NCBI RefSeq assembly: GCF_018596315.1
Contig: NZ_JAHEAG010000049.1
Coordinates: forward strand, 1-35,516
Source of the DNA: Bradyrhizobium sp. SRL28
GTDB taxonomy: Bacteria > Pseudomonadota > Alphaproteobacteria > Rhizobiales > Xanthobacteraceae
Direction: 5' to 3'
DNA length: 35,516 bases
The position numbers were made by a program, and so were the translations under genes. This document shows positions 1 through 6,545 of the stretch, one piece after another (position 1 is the stretch's first letter; every line of letters starts with the position of its first letter). The notes below the pieces were generated by a model. The model ran no database searches, was not told the DNA's origin, and was given only the letters and a program-made list of their open reading frames with translations.

Positions 1-436
1 ACTCTTGCAAATCGGGGGCCATCCACACATGAGGCGGCCTTACTGCTTCAACTTCTGGTTCAAATCCCGGGCCATTTTCCAGAAGGCGGTCCCTGGTAAG
101 TTTGTCCGTGGCCCGCCCCTTGAGATCGATCACCGGTTTGGGTGCAGGCCTCTTGATGCCCTGCTGCGCAAGCTGACTGATCGTTGGCGGCTTTGCGCTC
201 TCGACCTGTCGCTCAAAATCTTCAACAGGCACATTCGCAACGCGAACCGCTGTAACATGCTGGCGCGGCGACATGCCGGCCCTTTCAGCCATGTCCTTAC
301 GCGAGAATTGAGTGTCGGCACCGACAGTCAATTCCGGTTTCGGCCCAGGCTTTCCGGGCTCGACTTGCTTAAGCAATTCACCGGCACGGCGGATGGCGCG
401 ATCGGTTACCGCCGATCGTCGCCTGGTGAGCCCCAA
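1..436 (-). CDS. Conserved island-associated protein, partial at window edge
   Basis: The frame is open from a TAG at about 478-480 to the left edge, so the C-terminus is missing. It reads RRAGELLKQVEPGKPGPKPE, then a helical stretch SRKDMAERAGMSPRQHV, then VANVPVEDFERQVES and PVIDLKGR. This pattern recalls small phage- or ICE-associated proteins of rhizobia with a ParB-like helical region; that is recognition from memory and the function is unknown. No ATG occurs before the middle of the protein. The most upstream plausible start is a TTG at 436, without a convincing Shine-Dalgarno sequence, so the gene may be N-terminally truncated. It follows the 485-748 gene directly on the same strand and may share its transcript. 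Confidence 0.5.
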   Translation of the reverse strand, partial: MGLTRRRSAVTDRAIRRAGELLKQVEPGKPGPKPELTVGADTQFSRKDMAERAGMSPRQHVTAVRVANVPVEDFERQVESAKPPTISQLAQQGIKRPAPKPVIDLKGRATDKLTRDRLLENGPGFEPEVEAVRPPHVWMAPDLQE

Positions 437-484
437 GTCAGCGTCGCTGACAAAGCTTGCAGAAGGGCTGTCTCGCGATGAAGG

Positions 485-748
485 CTAAGCCCGTTTGATG
501 CAGCGTTTCAGCCAGCCTATCATCGCTTGAATAGCCGACGGCTTAGGACCCATGATCGCTACGACCTCATGCAGCGCCACGTCGATAAACTGAGCCAGAG
601 TGCGCTTGCCTGACGTAGCTGCGCCGACGATCGCATCACCAATGCGCGTTCGATTTTGGACGGTATCGAAATTGCCGGACAAATGTCGGCACCCTAGATC
701 AATCGCTGTCATCATCTTCACCAGGGTATTGTTATCGAACTCCGACAT
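485..748 (-). CDS. Hypothetical protein, 87 aa
   Basis: This complete small ORF encodes a mostly helical protein with a C-terminus rich in basic residues (WLKRCIKRA). I do not recognise a domain. Its composition (MMTAIDLGC, RTRIGDAIV, LAQFIDVAL) is protein-like and the opposite strand gives no better candidate. It precedes the partial gene at the left edge and probably forms an operon with it. No strong Shine-Dalgarno sequence is seen before the ATG at 748. A 12-bp perfect palindrome at 800-811 lies about 50 bp upstream and could be an operator. Confidence 0.5.
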   Translation of the reverse strand: MSEFDNNTLVKMMTAIDLGCRHLSGNFDTVQNRTRIGDAIVGAATSGKRTLAQFIDVALHEVVAIMGPKPSAIQAMIGWLKRCIKRA

Positions 749-948
749 TCTGGCAGCCCATGTATTCGGCGGCCATCGTATCGACTCTGTTTATAGGAAA
801 TCCATATGGATCGGAGCGTGCCGGTATAGTCGGCGTGTCTGCTGCGAGGCCCCCGCTTTACCCGCGTGAGCGGACGTAGTCAGCCCCGCGGGGCATGTCG
901 TGCCATCAGACTGACGCTGCAAAAAAGAGGATGCCTCAGGCGCCTTAG

Positions 949-1152
949 CTACAACACGCCTTTGCCGTTCTCTTGGATTGGCGGACACGGCACGGTTCCG
1001 TAAGAACAGAACACGCAGCAATCGCCAGCGAGCGGTTTAAGGCGGGTACCGCATCTCTTGCAGTCATAGAAGAACTGGCAGGCGTTGGTCGGCATGGTTT
1101 CGGTGGCTTGGTGCTGGCAGGTCGGGCAGGTCAGCATTGATTGCAGTTGCAT
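949..1152 (-). CDS. GDCCVxC domain-containing protein
   Basis: A 67-aa cysteine-rich protein. It starts with CPTCQHQATETMPT, continues with FFYDCKRCGTRLKP and carries the signature GDCCVFCSYGTVPCPPIQ, the hallmark of the family called GDCCVxC domain-containing (seleno)protein, where some members have selenocysteine in place of a cysteine. Here all positions are ordinary Cys codons. The paired CxxC motifs suggest metal binding or thiol chemistry; the biological role of the family is not established. The frame also opens with a TTG at 1191. I chose the ATG at 1152, which fits the usual family length, though a second ATG at 1137 is possible. It stands alone in the island. Confidence 0.75.
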   Translation of the reverse strand: MQLQSMLTCPTCQHQATETMPTNACQFFYDCKRCGTRLKPLAGDCCVFCSYGTVPCPPIQENGKGVL

Positions 1153-1460
1153 GGCCGCATCATGGTGCAGTTTGAGCGGAACGTCGAGCAATAGGCTTTG
1201 CCGAGAGGCGCTTCTCGGCGCGCCGGCTCAATTGAGCTTGGCGCGAAGCTTGTCGATGATCGCCCGCATCTCGCGAGCGTAAGCGTCGGGTGCCGGACCT
1301 CCCATCCTCAGGATAATTATAGGCCTAGCTCGGTGTCTAGAGCCCGTCCAGAGACGCGCTGACGTTCCTCAGCGTCTGAGGCTTGCTTCAGCTGCAGGCA
1401 GCTATCCAAACGCATGTGCGAGCCGTTCTAAGGCGCAGTAGGCCTATCCAGAGCTCAACC

Positions 1461-1670
1461 CTATGAGGCCGCCTCGGAGATTGGAGTGGTAGTGTAGAGG
1501 CGTTTCTCAAGGTCGGCGACCGTGATGATCAGGTTGTCGCGCCGGGACGTCAGCGTCCTTGCCAGGACCGAATAGAGCGGGTCAGCCTTATCGAAAATCC
1601 GTACGCGATCCTCCTCGGTGCAAATGTCGATATGTAGGACCTGGATCGTTCGCTTAAGTTCCTCGACCAT
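1461..1670 (-). CDS. Hypothetical protein, 69 aa, coiled
   Basis: The start at ATG 1670 gives a protein beginning MVEELKRTIQVL and containing DICTEEDRVRIFDKADPLY and SVLARTLTSRRDNLIITVAD. I recognise this as a small conserved rhizobial type with a D-P-x-Y-x-x-LAR-x-L-x-x-RRDNL pattern; no function is known. It is predicted all-helical and acidic/basic, without signal peptide or membrane segment. The frame stays open another 36 codons upstream, but that stretch has the composition of non-coding sequence. A weak AGG lies close to the chosen ATG. Confidence 0.55.
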   Translation of the reverse strand: MVEELKRTIQVLHIDICTEEDRVRIFDKADPLYSVLARTLTSRRDNLIITVADLEKRLYTTTPISEAAS

Positions 1671-1860
1671 GGACCTGATCACGGCGCTTGTCCTTGAAGT
1701 GGAAATCCCTGAATGACGCAGCTTGTTCACTGGCGTTCTCCAAAAATGGCTTGTTTCGACACAACGGATCGGGTCCAAATGCCGTTAGGTCATTGATCGC
1801 AAGAAGCTTGCCAAGCTGCGGATTAACCGTCTGGGGTCACCCTGATCGTGACCTTCTAAG

Positions 1861-1892
1861 GCCGCCGCTGAATTCCCCAGCGACGGCTTTTT
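1861..1892 (+). terminator. Rho-independent-type terminator just ahead of the 1908 gene
   Basis: Arms GCCGCCGCTG (1861-1870) and CAGCGACGGC (1878-1887) form a 10-bp stem with one mismatch and a 7-nt loop, followed by TTTTT. It points along the plus strand and ends 15 nt before the ATG at 1908. There is no plus-strand gene upstream for it to serve, so it may end a small RNA or act as a leader attenuator. Confidence 0.6.
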
Positions 1893-1907
1893 CGTAGCAG
1901 AGCCCCG

Positions 1908-2141
1908 ATGAACTATCAGGCCTTCACGAATGACAGCCTCACGATGATGTACGCTGCCGTCCGTGGTGCTTTGGCTGCCGATGACGCGGCCGAACGCCAG
2001 GGCGGCGAACCCACGTTCAAGGTCCGCGACACGCCAGAATGGAAGAAACACGCAGCGGACTTGGAATCCGAAATGCTTAGACGGGGCATGATGTTCGAGA
2101 TCATCGATTGGGCTGAGGGACAAGGATCCCTGCCGCTTTAA
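1908..2141 (+). CDS. Hypothetical protein, 77 aa
   Basis: A small acidic protein starting MNYQAFTNDSLTMMYAAVRG, with DTPEWKKHAADLESEML and MFEIIDWAEG near the end. I recognise it as a conserved small rhizobial type with the pattern TPxWKxHAADLExEMLxRGM; no function is known. It is predicted helical and cytoplasmic. The start follows a rho-independent-type hairpin by only about 15 nt, leaving little room for an ordinary ribosome binding site, so translation or transcription through the leader may be controlled. Opposite-strand frames here read as shadows. Confidence 0.6.
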   Translation: MNYQAFTNDSLTMMYAAVRGALAADDAAERQGGEPTFKVRDTPEWKKHAADLESEMLRRGMMFEIIDWAEGQGSLPL

Positions 2142-2144
2142 AGT

Positions 2145-2833
2145 TTCCGGGTTGCGGGCGTTCTTCAGCGCGGGCTTCAGTCCAGCGTCTCAGCGGATTC
2201 TGGGCATTACGAGCGTCAAAGAACGGCCCCGGCGTGGGGCTGGAGTACGCCAGAGCCGTCCCTTCCTGTGCGGCCCATCCAGGGCGCACAATCAGGATAG
2301 CGAGGAAAAGGCTACCGCAGCGTGATGGGATCGTGATTCGAGATTGAGGTGCGCCGGCTCGGGCGACCTTTGATGGAGACCCGGTACCGGGCTCTCGGTG
2401 AACGCGCCGGCTGAAATTGCGGATCAACCGCACGCGAGGACGTCTGGCCTATTACCCGAACGTGGAAACCGCCGACGACCTGGGCAGCGTATCGGATCCT
2501 CGAATTTGCGCTGCCAGGGCTGTTGTCAGCCATCGGCGAAGCTACCTAGCACCAATGGTCCTATTTGATCAGCCACCACCAGAGTGCGAAGCGGTGCAGA
2601 CTGAAATGAGAAACGCAGTAGAGATCAACTTCGCCCATTCCCAGTACGACACAAATTTCAGTTCCAGTCGGCCCCTGCCGCATTGCATCATACGTCGATT
2701 TGGCATGTGACACTATTGCTGACTTGCGTGTCCGGCATTCCCCGAGTGGAACCGTAGTTCTGCGGGCCGGGTACATTTCGCATAGTCAGGCGCTTCAAAC
2801 AGTGAGAGCGTTGCGAAACTGAGGTTGGCCCTC
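2145..2833. other. Stretch without a supported gene
   Basis: About 690 bases with long open frames on both strands (for example 2101-2433 minus, 2312-2533 minus and 2417-2710 plus). None has a recognisable domain, a good ribosome binding site or a convincing composition, and the minus frame ending at 2101 overlaps the 1908 gene. The stretch may hold decayed genes. I see no RNA gene or clear terminator. Confidence 0.4.
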
Positions 2834-2944
2834 ATGGCGCCGAACCGGCATTCGAGCAGCGAGACCGTGAAGCACGCTCTGCTGTGGGGCTTTGGCGTTT
2901 TTGTGCCCATCTTGCTGATGCTGCTCATACTCATGTGGGGATGA
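2834..2944 (+). CDS. Small single-span membrane protein, 36 aa
   Basis: This short ORF encodes a polar N-terminus (MAPNRHSSSETVKHA) followed by one strongly hydrophobic segment of about 20 residues (LLWGFGVFVPILLMLLILMW) ending in Gly. A Shine-Dalgarno-like GAGG lies 9 nt before the ATG. The layout is that of a small inner-membrane protein. The opposite strand has a 71-aa open frame (2795-3010) with no recognisable feature, and I regard that as the shadow. The ORF sits between unassigned sequence and a convergent MarR gene. Function unknown; whether it is expressed cannot be told from sequence. Confidence 0.45.
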   Translation: MAPNRHSSSETVKHALLWGFGVFVPILLMLLILMWG

Positions 2945-3021
2945 GATAACCGGGCGGCGCGCCTTAGTGACTGGGTTGCCGATCGCCTCGAATCGATATC
3001 GGCCTGACACCTCCGCAAAAG

Positions 3022-3561
3022 TCAGATCCCCATCGCGACCTTCTGGCTGGCCTTCTCGAGGCTGGTCTTCAATGCCGCAAGCTTGCCGGTGAACTCGCTG
3101 AGCTCGCGATCACTGAATTCGGCAAAGATGAAGCTGTTGAGCTCCTCCTGCTGAGAAGCCAGGCCCGCGATGTGCTTATAAGTCTTATCCGTCAAGGACA
3201 TCTGCACGACCCGGGCGTCGTCTGCTGACGTCTTTCGGCGCATGAAGCCTTTCTTCTCGAGCATCTTCGACTGGGTCGTCACGAAGGACGGGTCAACATG
3301 GAGCATCTTTGACACGACCTTCACAGGCACGCCCTCTCCCTGATCCAGATCGGCCAGAGCCATCAGGATGATCCATTGCGGGCCACTGACGCCGAGGGCT
3401 TTTGCCCAGAAATAACGAATCTCCTGCAGATATACATTGATGGCGGCGATCTCCCAGGCGAATTGCCTGGCGATGTCGTGATTCTTCCCGCCGACCCCAT
3501 TCGTCCCTCCGCGGTTGGCGCGGCTCGACGATTCCGATCCCTTGCGAGGTTCTTGTGCCAT
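3022..3561 (-). CDS. MarR family transcriptional regulator
   Basis: A 179-aa winged-helix regulator. The N-terminal 30 residues are polar and probably disordered. A helix containing FAWEIAAINVYLQEIRYFWAKALGVSGPQW matches the MarR dimerisation start. The HTH follows (VKVVSKMLHVDPSFVTTQSKMLEKKGF), then the wing RKTSADDARVVQMSLT with the Asp-x-Arg that MarR proteins conserve, then C-terminal dimerisation helices. I chose ATG 3561; the frame also opens at a TTG at 3588. No target gene is adjacent in a divergent arrangement, so its regulon is not evident. It appears intact, unlike many genes of this island. Confidence 0.85.
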   Translation of the reverse strand: MAQEPRKGSESSSRANRGGTNGVGGKNHDIARQFAWEIAAINVYLQEIRYFWAKALGVSGPQWIILMALADLDQGEGVPVKVVSKMLHVDPSFVTTQSKMLEKKGFMRRKTSADDARVVQMSLTDKTYKHIAGLASQQEELNSFIFAEFSDRELSEFTGKLAALKTSLEKASQKVAMGI

Positions 3562-3734
3562 GGCTTGTGTGGCCCCGAGTCTACACAAACCAGCTTAGCC
3601 GATTTAATAACAAAATCATCCAATTGGGCACCGTTAAGATGGTTCTCCGGACACAATATCGTAAGTTGCCCTCAGTTGGCGGCCTCTCTCATTCAAGGAC
3701 TTTATATTCAGCGGCCACGCCTCTTGGGGATACG

Positions 3735-3998
3735 TTAAGCGAACATGTCCGCGCCAATTTGTGTGAGTTTCACGAACGTGCCGCTCTCATGCAATTTCAG
3801 CCAACCGCGGGATATCGCAAACTCAAGGCCGGCGGTGTATTCCGCCGGCGTGCCTTTGTCGCCGAACAAAAAAGGGCCGTTGAGCTTCTCGATGTAGATC
3901 CTGCCATCCTGAATGGGTTCGAAGGCCTGAGCGTGCTCCATGAGACGGCGTGCGGCCTTTTCTGGGTCGGAGTAGGGACGGTGGGTGGCGTACTTCAT
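3735..3998 (-). CDS. Conserved 87-aa protein (module copy A)
   Basis: Starts MKYATHRPYSDPEKAARRL and continues with EPIQDGRIYIEKLNGPFLF, TPAEYTAGLEFAISRGWL and ESGTFVKLT. I recognise it as a common small rhizobial protein; the segment from TPAEY onward looks like a small winged-helix-like fold, but the function is unknown. Its ATG overlaps the stop of the upstream zinc-ribbon gene as ATGA, so the two are probably translationally coupled. A related but broken copy lies at 5089-5340 in the same arrangement. The frame extends upstream to 4067, but the ATG at 3998 is the family start. Confidence 0.7.
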   Translation of the reverse strand: MKYATHRPYSDPEKAARRLMEHAQAFEPIQDGRIYIEKLNGPFLFGDKGTPAEYTAGLEFAISRGWLKLHESGTFVKLTQIGADMFA

Positions 3999-4229
3999 CG
4001 AGTGCCCATTCTTGCGGGCCCATAGCTTGGTCGGACCTCTGCGCCTTGATGGCCGCACACCTTGCAAGAGAATCGCGGCTCCATATCGGAGAGGCGCATA
4101 TCATCAGGCCAGGGGCAGGCGTCCATCTCGATTGCGCGAACCGCAGACGCAATGCACAAGGATCTTCGTGGCGCCGCTTACGCGCATCGCTCCGAAGGTG
4201 ATTTTCTGTTCGCGGGACATGCGCCCCAT
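3995..4229 (-). pseudogene. Zinc-ribbon protein gene, frameshifted (module copy A)
   Basis: The 5' part (ATG at 4229 or 4220) reads MSREQKITFGAMRVSGATK then ILVHCVCG. The 3' part, in another frame, reads AIEMDACPWPDDMRLSD, then MEPRFSCKVCGHQGAEVRP and ends ARMGTR. Joined, this matches a rhizobial family with an N-terminal ITFGEMR-type segment, a C-x(n)-C region and a DDxRLSDxEPRFxCxxCGxxGAxVRP zinc ribbon. The two parts are offset by one base between about 4126 and 4160. A short product could still start at ATG 4126 (43 aa). The stop overlaps the next ATG as ATGA. Confidence 0.6.
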
Positions 4230-4556
4230 TCTGAGAATCGCCCGCAGCCTGAATTAGCCATTCCGGCGATGACCGCAGTGGCTAAGGGGGCCGGCGTTTG
4301 TCGTCCGGAATCGTCGCGCGCCGGGCCGCTTAGTGCGCGGACCTATGGTGACGGTCGGGATCACGTTATCACGCTCCCCGTGCCCCCGCTGGCGCATTAT
4401 GAACTCCGCATAATACGGAATTAAATTAGGCTGACCTCCATCGTTCCGGCGGGAAAAACAGGAACCCGGGCACATCCCGACGATGCCGTCATGCCACTGT
4501 GGCACAGTACTTGCTAAGCTTAGGATGCCGGGATTGCGCCCGACCATGGAAATACC

Positions 4557-4593
4557 AACGCCGCCAAGCGCCATACTCCGCTAAGGCGGCGTT
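4557..4593 (+). terminator. Possible terminator hairpin, 9-bp arms
   Basis: AACGCCGCC (4557-4565) and GGCGGCGTT (4585-4593) pair perfectly over 9 bp around a 19-nt loop. On the plus strand they are followed by GTATTTTGTT, a weak T-rich tail. The flanking bases ACCAAC and GTTGGT are also inverted. It could be a terminator or the footprint of a mobile palindrome; no plus-strand gene ends here. Confidence 0.35.
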
Positions 4594-4673
4594 GTATTTT
4601 GTTGGTGTCCTAATCTGACGTAGTTGTGCCCGAAAACCTCACGGTCCTGGGCGGGTCCGACATCTCAGCATAA

Positions 4674-4702
4674 GAGGCCTCAGCGGTGCCGCTGGGGCCT
4701 TC
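4674..4702. terminator. Hairpin downstream of the DUF6894 gene
   Basis: AGGCC and CAGCGG pair with CCGCTG and GGCCT in a compact GC-rich stem-loop. Read on the minus strand it lies about 55 bases after the stop of the 4759-5007 gene and is followed by TCTTATG; on the plus strand it is followed by TTCCTCC. Neither tail is a clean T-run, so a terminator role is a guess from position and strength. Confidence 0.4.
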
Positions 4703-4758
4703 CTCCGTTCAGGCGTACAGCTCGGCGCGGCGGCTCCAGCCCTGAAGGGCTTTGGATC

Positions 4759-5007
4759 CTACTTCAGCTTATTGATTTCGAATGTGAAATTTACTTGAAG
4801 CACCGGGCCGGTCTCGTCTCTGACCTCAATTGCCATCCGGTGGTTTCGATTTCCATCATAGCTGGCCGCGCGGAACGCCTCCCCAGCCATTTCCGCCAAA
4901 GATTGTGTGGCTTCCTCCTGTACGGCTGCGACGTTCTGCAGTTCCAGCCCCTCTTCATCAACAGCTAGATCGTCCTCGTCGCGCAAGTCCAAATAGTAGT
5001 GCGGCAT
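4759..5007 (-). CDS. DUF6894 family protein
   Basis: An 82-aa protein starting MPHYYLDLRDEDDLAVDEEG, followed by a helix with VQEEATQSLAEMAGEAF and the end segment MAIEVRDETGPVLQV then FTFEI. This matches the very common rhizobial DUF6894 type (P-x-Y-[YF]-x-DLRD ... DEEG-x-E ... EA-x-x-[AS]LA-[DE]MA ... V-x-D-x-x-GPVL). No function is known. The start at ATG 5007 is preceded by GAGAG at good spacing. It lies between the two copies of the zinc-ribbon/87-aa module on the same strand, and was perhaps once cotranscribed with copy B. Confidence 0.8.
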   Translation of the reverse strand: MPHYYLDLRDEDDLAVDEEGLELQNVAAVQEEATQSLAEMAGEAFRAASYDGNRNHRMAIEVRDETGPVLQVNFTFEINKLK

Positions 5008-5088
5008 CGGCTCTCTTCCAGGCGGCTCTACTCCAGAGAAGAACCAGATCGTTGGTTCGTTCCAAGCTGACAAAAGGAAAACCCGGCC

Positions 5089-5340
5089 TTAGGCGAACAG
5101 CTCGGCGCCCGCCGGCGTGAAGGTGACGAAAGTTCCTGACTCGTGCATCTTGAGCCAGCCGCGTTCGATTGCGAGTTTGAGGCCCGCGCCGTACTCGGCC
5201 GGGCTGCCGCGGTCACGAAACAGGAACCGCTCGTTGATCTTCTCGATGTGATGCGGCCCTGAATAGGCTCAACCGCGTTGGAGGATTCGGCGGGCGGCTT
5301 TTTCCGGGTCGGCGTAGGGGCGGGCGGTAGCGTATTTCAT
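5089..5340 (-). pseudogene. Broken copy of the 87-aa gene (module copy B)
   Basis: Reads MKYATARPYADPEKAARRI in frame, reaches a TGA in the middle, and resumes in the same frame as IEKINERFLF, SPAEYGAGLKLAIERGWLKM and ESGTFVTFT. Compared with the intact copy at 3735-3998 it lacks about 8 nt near the codons after ILQ, one Asp codon, and a single base in the ATC-TAC-ATC region: 252 nt against 264. The region between lesions reads AVEPIQGRI in another frame. It is therefore a gene with two offsetting frameshifts and a premature stop. The ATG at 5340 overlaps the upstream stop as ATGA. Confidence 0.75.
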
Positions 5341-5435
5341 GAATGTCCCATGCGAGCGCGCGGAAAGCTCGGCCGTACATTGGCACCGCATTTGCCGCAA
5401 GCCTCACAAACAAATCGGTCCCCAATCAAGGTCAC
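5337..5435 (-). CDS. Short zinc-ribbon protein, 32 aa (module copy B)
   Basis: The GTG start at 5435 overlaps the TGA of the upstream 28-aa gene as GTGA, with AGAGGG about 6 nt before it. The protein reads MTLIGDRFVCEACGKCGAN then VRPSFPRARMGHS, with a CxxC(x2)C cluster and the GAxVRP...ARMG ending shared with the copy A zinc ribbon. It lacks the N-terminal half of copy A. Its stop overlaps the ATG of the broken 87-aa gene as ATGA. A longer same-frame reading to 5600 exists, but the coupled GTG with a good ribosome binding site is more convincing. Function unknown; a small metal-binding or nucleic-acid-binding protein is possible. Confidence 0.5.
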   Translation of the reverse strand: MTLIGDRFVCEACGKCGANVRPSFPRARMGHS

Positions 5436-5518
5436 TGTTCCCTCTTGAGCTTGCGTTTGCCCAATGGTTTGCGGTCGGGATTGAACACCCGCTCGACATG
5501 ACGGTTCAGCGCCTTCAT
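5432..5518 (-). CDS. Basic 28-aa protein upstream of module copy B
   Basis: Encodes MKALNRHVERVFNPDRKPLG followed by KRKLKREQ, a strongly basic peptide resembling small conserved rhizobial peptides of the type xALNxHVxRxFNPxRK...RKLKR (recognition from memory). GGAGG precedes the ATG, though the spacing of 2 nt is short. The TGA overlaps the GTG of the zinc-ribbon gene (GTGA), so this begins a coupled chain of three short genes. It is too short for domain assignment. Confidence 0.45.
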   Translation of the reverse strand: MKALNRHVERVFNPDRKPLGKRKLKREQ

Positions 5519-5532
5519 GACCTCCGATCAGC

Positions 5533-5643
5533 CTAGACATTGTCCAGCTGTGTAAGTCCATCACTACCGGTCGTGCCGGTATTTTGTGTCTCGGTGACAA
5601 TCTTGCCGCTGTCAGTTATGATCTCGGTAGCTGTGCGGAAAAA
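5533..5643 (-). pseudogene. Possible decayed short gene
   Basis: In this frame the minus strand reads TATEIITDSGKIVTETQNTG then TTGSDGLTQLDNV and stops at 5533-5535. It is open upstream to a TGA near 5645 but has no ATG, GTG or TTG start. The composition is protein-like and it sits directly ahead of the 28-aa gene. It may be a gene that lost its start, overlapping the start of the divergent GrlR-like gene's leader. I cannot exclude chance. Confidence 0.25.
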
Positions 5644-5645
5644 TC

Positions 5646-5981
5646 ATGATCACAAACGGGCTCTATTCGTTGATCGCTGTTGGTATCGATGGAGTGGACG
5701 TTGAAGTTGGTGGCGTCCTGATACTCCGCGATGGTCAGATACACGGAGGCGACTCCTTCGTCTTTTACACGGGCTCCTACGACAGTTCCGATGGCAAGTG
5801 GAAAGGCGAAATGATTAGCCAAGAACACACCCCGACCACTCGACCGATGGCAGAACGGGTCCAGCACATCAGGTTCAGCGGGACCTACAACGACGCTGGT
5901 GTCGAGGCCGATGCCACAGCCCTCGTTGGCAAGCAGCGCGTCCGATACGATGCAACGCTGCGCTTGCTGGTAGCGATTTAG
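5646..5981 (+). CDS. GrlR family regulatory-like protein
   Basis: A 111-aa beta-rich protein starting MITNGLYSLIAVGIDGVDVE, with GGVLILRDGQIHGGDSF, FYTGSYDSSDGKWKGEM and a C-terminal IRFSGTYND. The layout (NGxYx(V/I) start, DGxIxGGDS, Y-x-G-x-Y) matches the GrlR type. GrlR itself is a type III secretion regulator in enteropathogens; rhizobial relatives are widespread and their role is unknown, so regulation of secretion should not be assumed. CGGAAAAATC before the ATG gives a modest ribosome binding site. It is transcribed away from the module B genes. Confidence 0.7.
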   Translation: MITNGLYSLIAVGIDGVDVEVGGVLILRDGQIHGGDSFVFYTGSYDSSDGKWKGEMISQEHTPTTRPMAERVQHIRFSGTYNDAGVEADATALVGKQRVRYDATLRLLVAI

Positions 5982-6021
5982 ATTCCATAACAGTGCCAAG
6001 GATGACAAGAACGCGAGCGCC

Positions 6022-6300
6022 ATGGTTGCGGCGACGACGTTGAAAGCCCGTCTATGTGGCCTTCTGATCGATCGTGTCGAAGACATTGTCGAACGTGAGA
6101 GGATCGAGGCTGAGCGGGATCGCATTGGTGAGGTCCACAAGGCCGGTCAATTGCTGGCGGATACTGCCAAGTCATAGGATCTTGCGGAGCGGGCGACGCC
6201 AGGCCAGATTGTTGGCGCTATCGCGGAACGTTACACTTGTCTGCGTGAGGCAAGGATTCCGCGCGACGGATCGCTTTCGTCATGGGACGCATGGCGGTGA
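6022..6300 (+). pseudogene. Hypothetical gene interrupted by in-frame TAG
   Basis: From ATG 6022 the frame reads MVAATTLKARLCGLLIDRVE, DIVERERIEAERDRIGEVHK and AGQLLADTAKS, reaches TAG at 6175-6177, then continues in the same frame as DLAERATPGQIVGAIAERYT and CLREARIPRDGS to TGA at 6298-6300. Both halves have protein-like, helical, charged composition, and the second has no start codon. The frame is also open for some 16 codons before the ATG (DDKNASA). This is probably a fragment of a larger phage- or ICE-type protein that acquired a nonsense mutation; amber readthrough is the less likely alternative. No domain is recognised. Confidence 0.45.
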
Positions 6301-6420
6301 AGCTCTGCCGACAGGGTCAGGCGCGGAAGCTCTCGTGCAAGGTGCGATGGAGCGGCTGGAGCAGTGACGCCGGAGGAGTTTCGGCTTGTCTACGCAATCC
6401 GCCCGATCAGGCATTGCCTG

Positions 6421-6462
6421 AAAACGAAAACCCCCGTCGCTACTTGAAGCATACGGCGGGGG
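6421..6462 (-). terminator. Rho-independent-type terminator, minus strand
   Basis: On the minus strand CCCCCGCCG pairs with CGACGGGGG over 9 bp (one G-T pair) around a 14-nt loop and is followed by TTTTCGTTTT. It is the second of two minus-strand terminators downstream of the 6830-7033 gene. Confidence 0.65.
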
Positions 6463-6545
6463 CTAATCAACAGGGTATGGAGCGAGGGTAGCCCGTGACC
6501 AAGGCCGATGTCGCTCACAATGGCCTGTACGAGGAGTGAAGCGAA

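Larger units (their letters stand above)
4230..4758. other. Stretch without a supported gene
   Basis: About 530 bases. Open frames exist on both strands (4254-4574 minus and 4062-4424 plus), but neither has a recognisable domain, and the plus one is antisense to the zinc-ribbon gene. The stretch contains two strong inverted repeats (4557-4593 and 4674-4702), listed separately. Confidence 0.4.

Noticed and set aside
1..85. tRNA-like stretch on the plus strand (GGTTCAAATCCC near 57-68)
   Set aside because: It resembles a T-loop, but the T-stem does not pair and no acceptor or anticodon stem can be folded. It is explained by the minus-strand gene.
1228..1305. 25-aa minus-strand ORF (MGGPAPDAYAREMRAIIDKL...)
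   Set aside because: The GAGG directly abuts the ATG, leaving no spacing for a ribosome binding site, and there is no other support. It could be a fragment.
5436..5600. Upstream extension of the copy B zinc-ribbon frame to 87 aa (5337-5600)
   Set aside because: The added residues are unlike the family and overlap the 28-aa gene. The GTG at 5435 has the coupled overlap and ribosome binding site.
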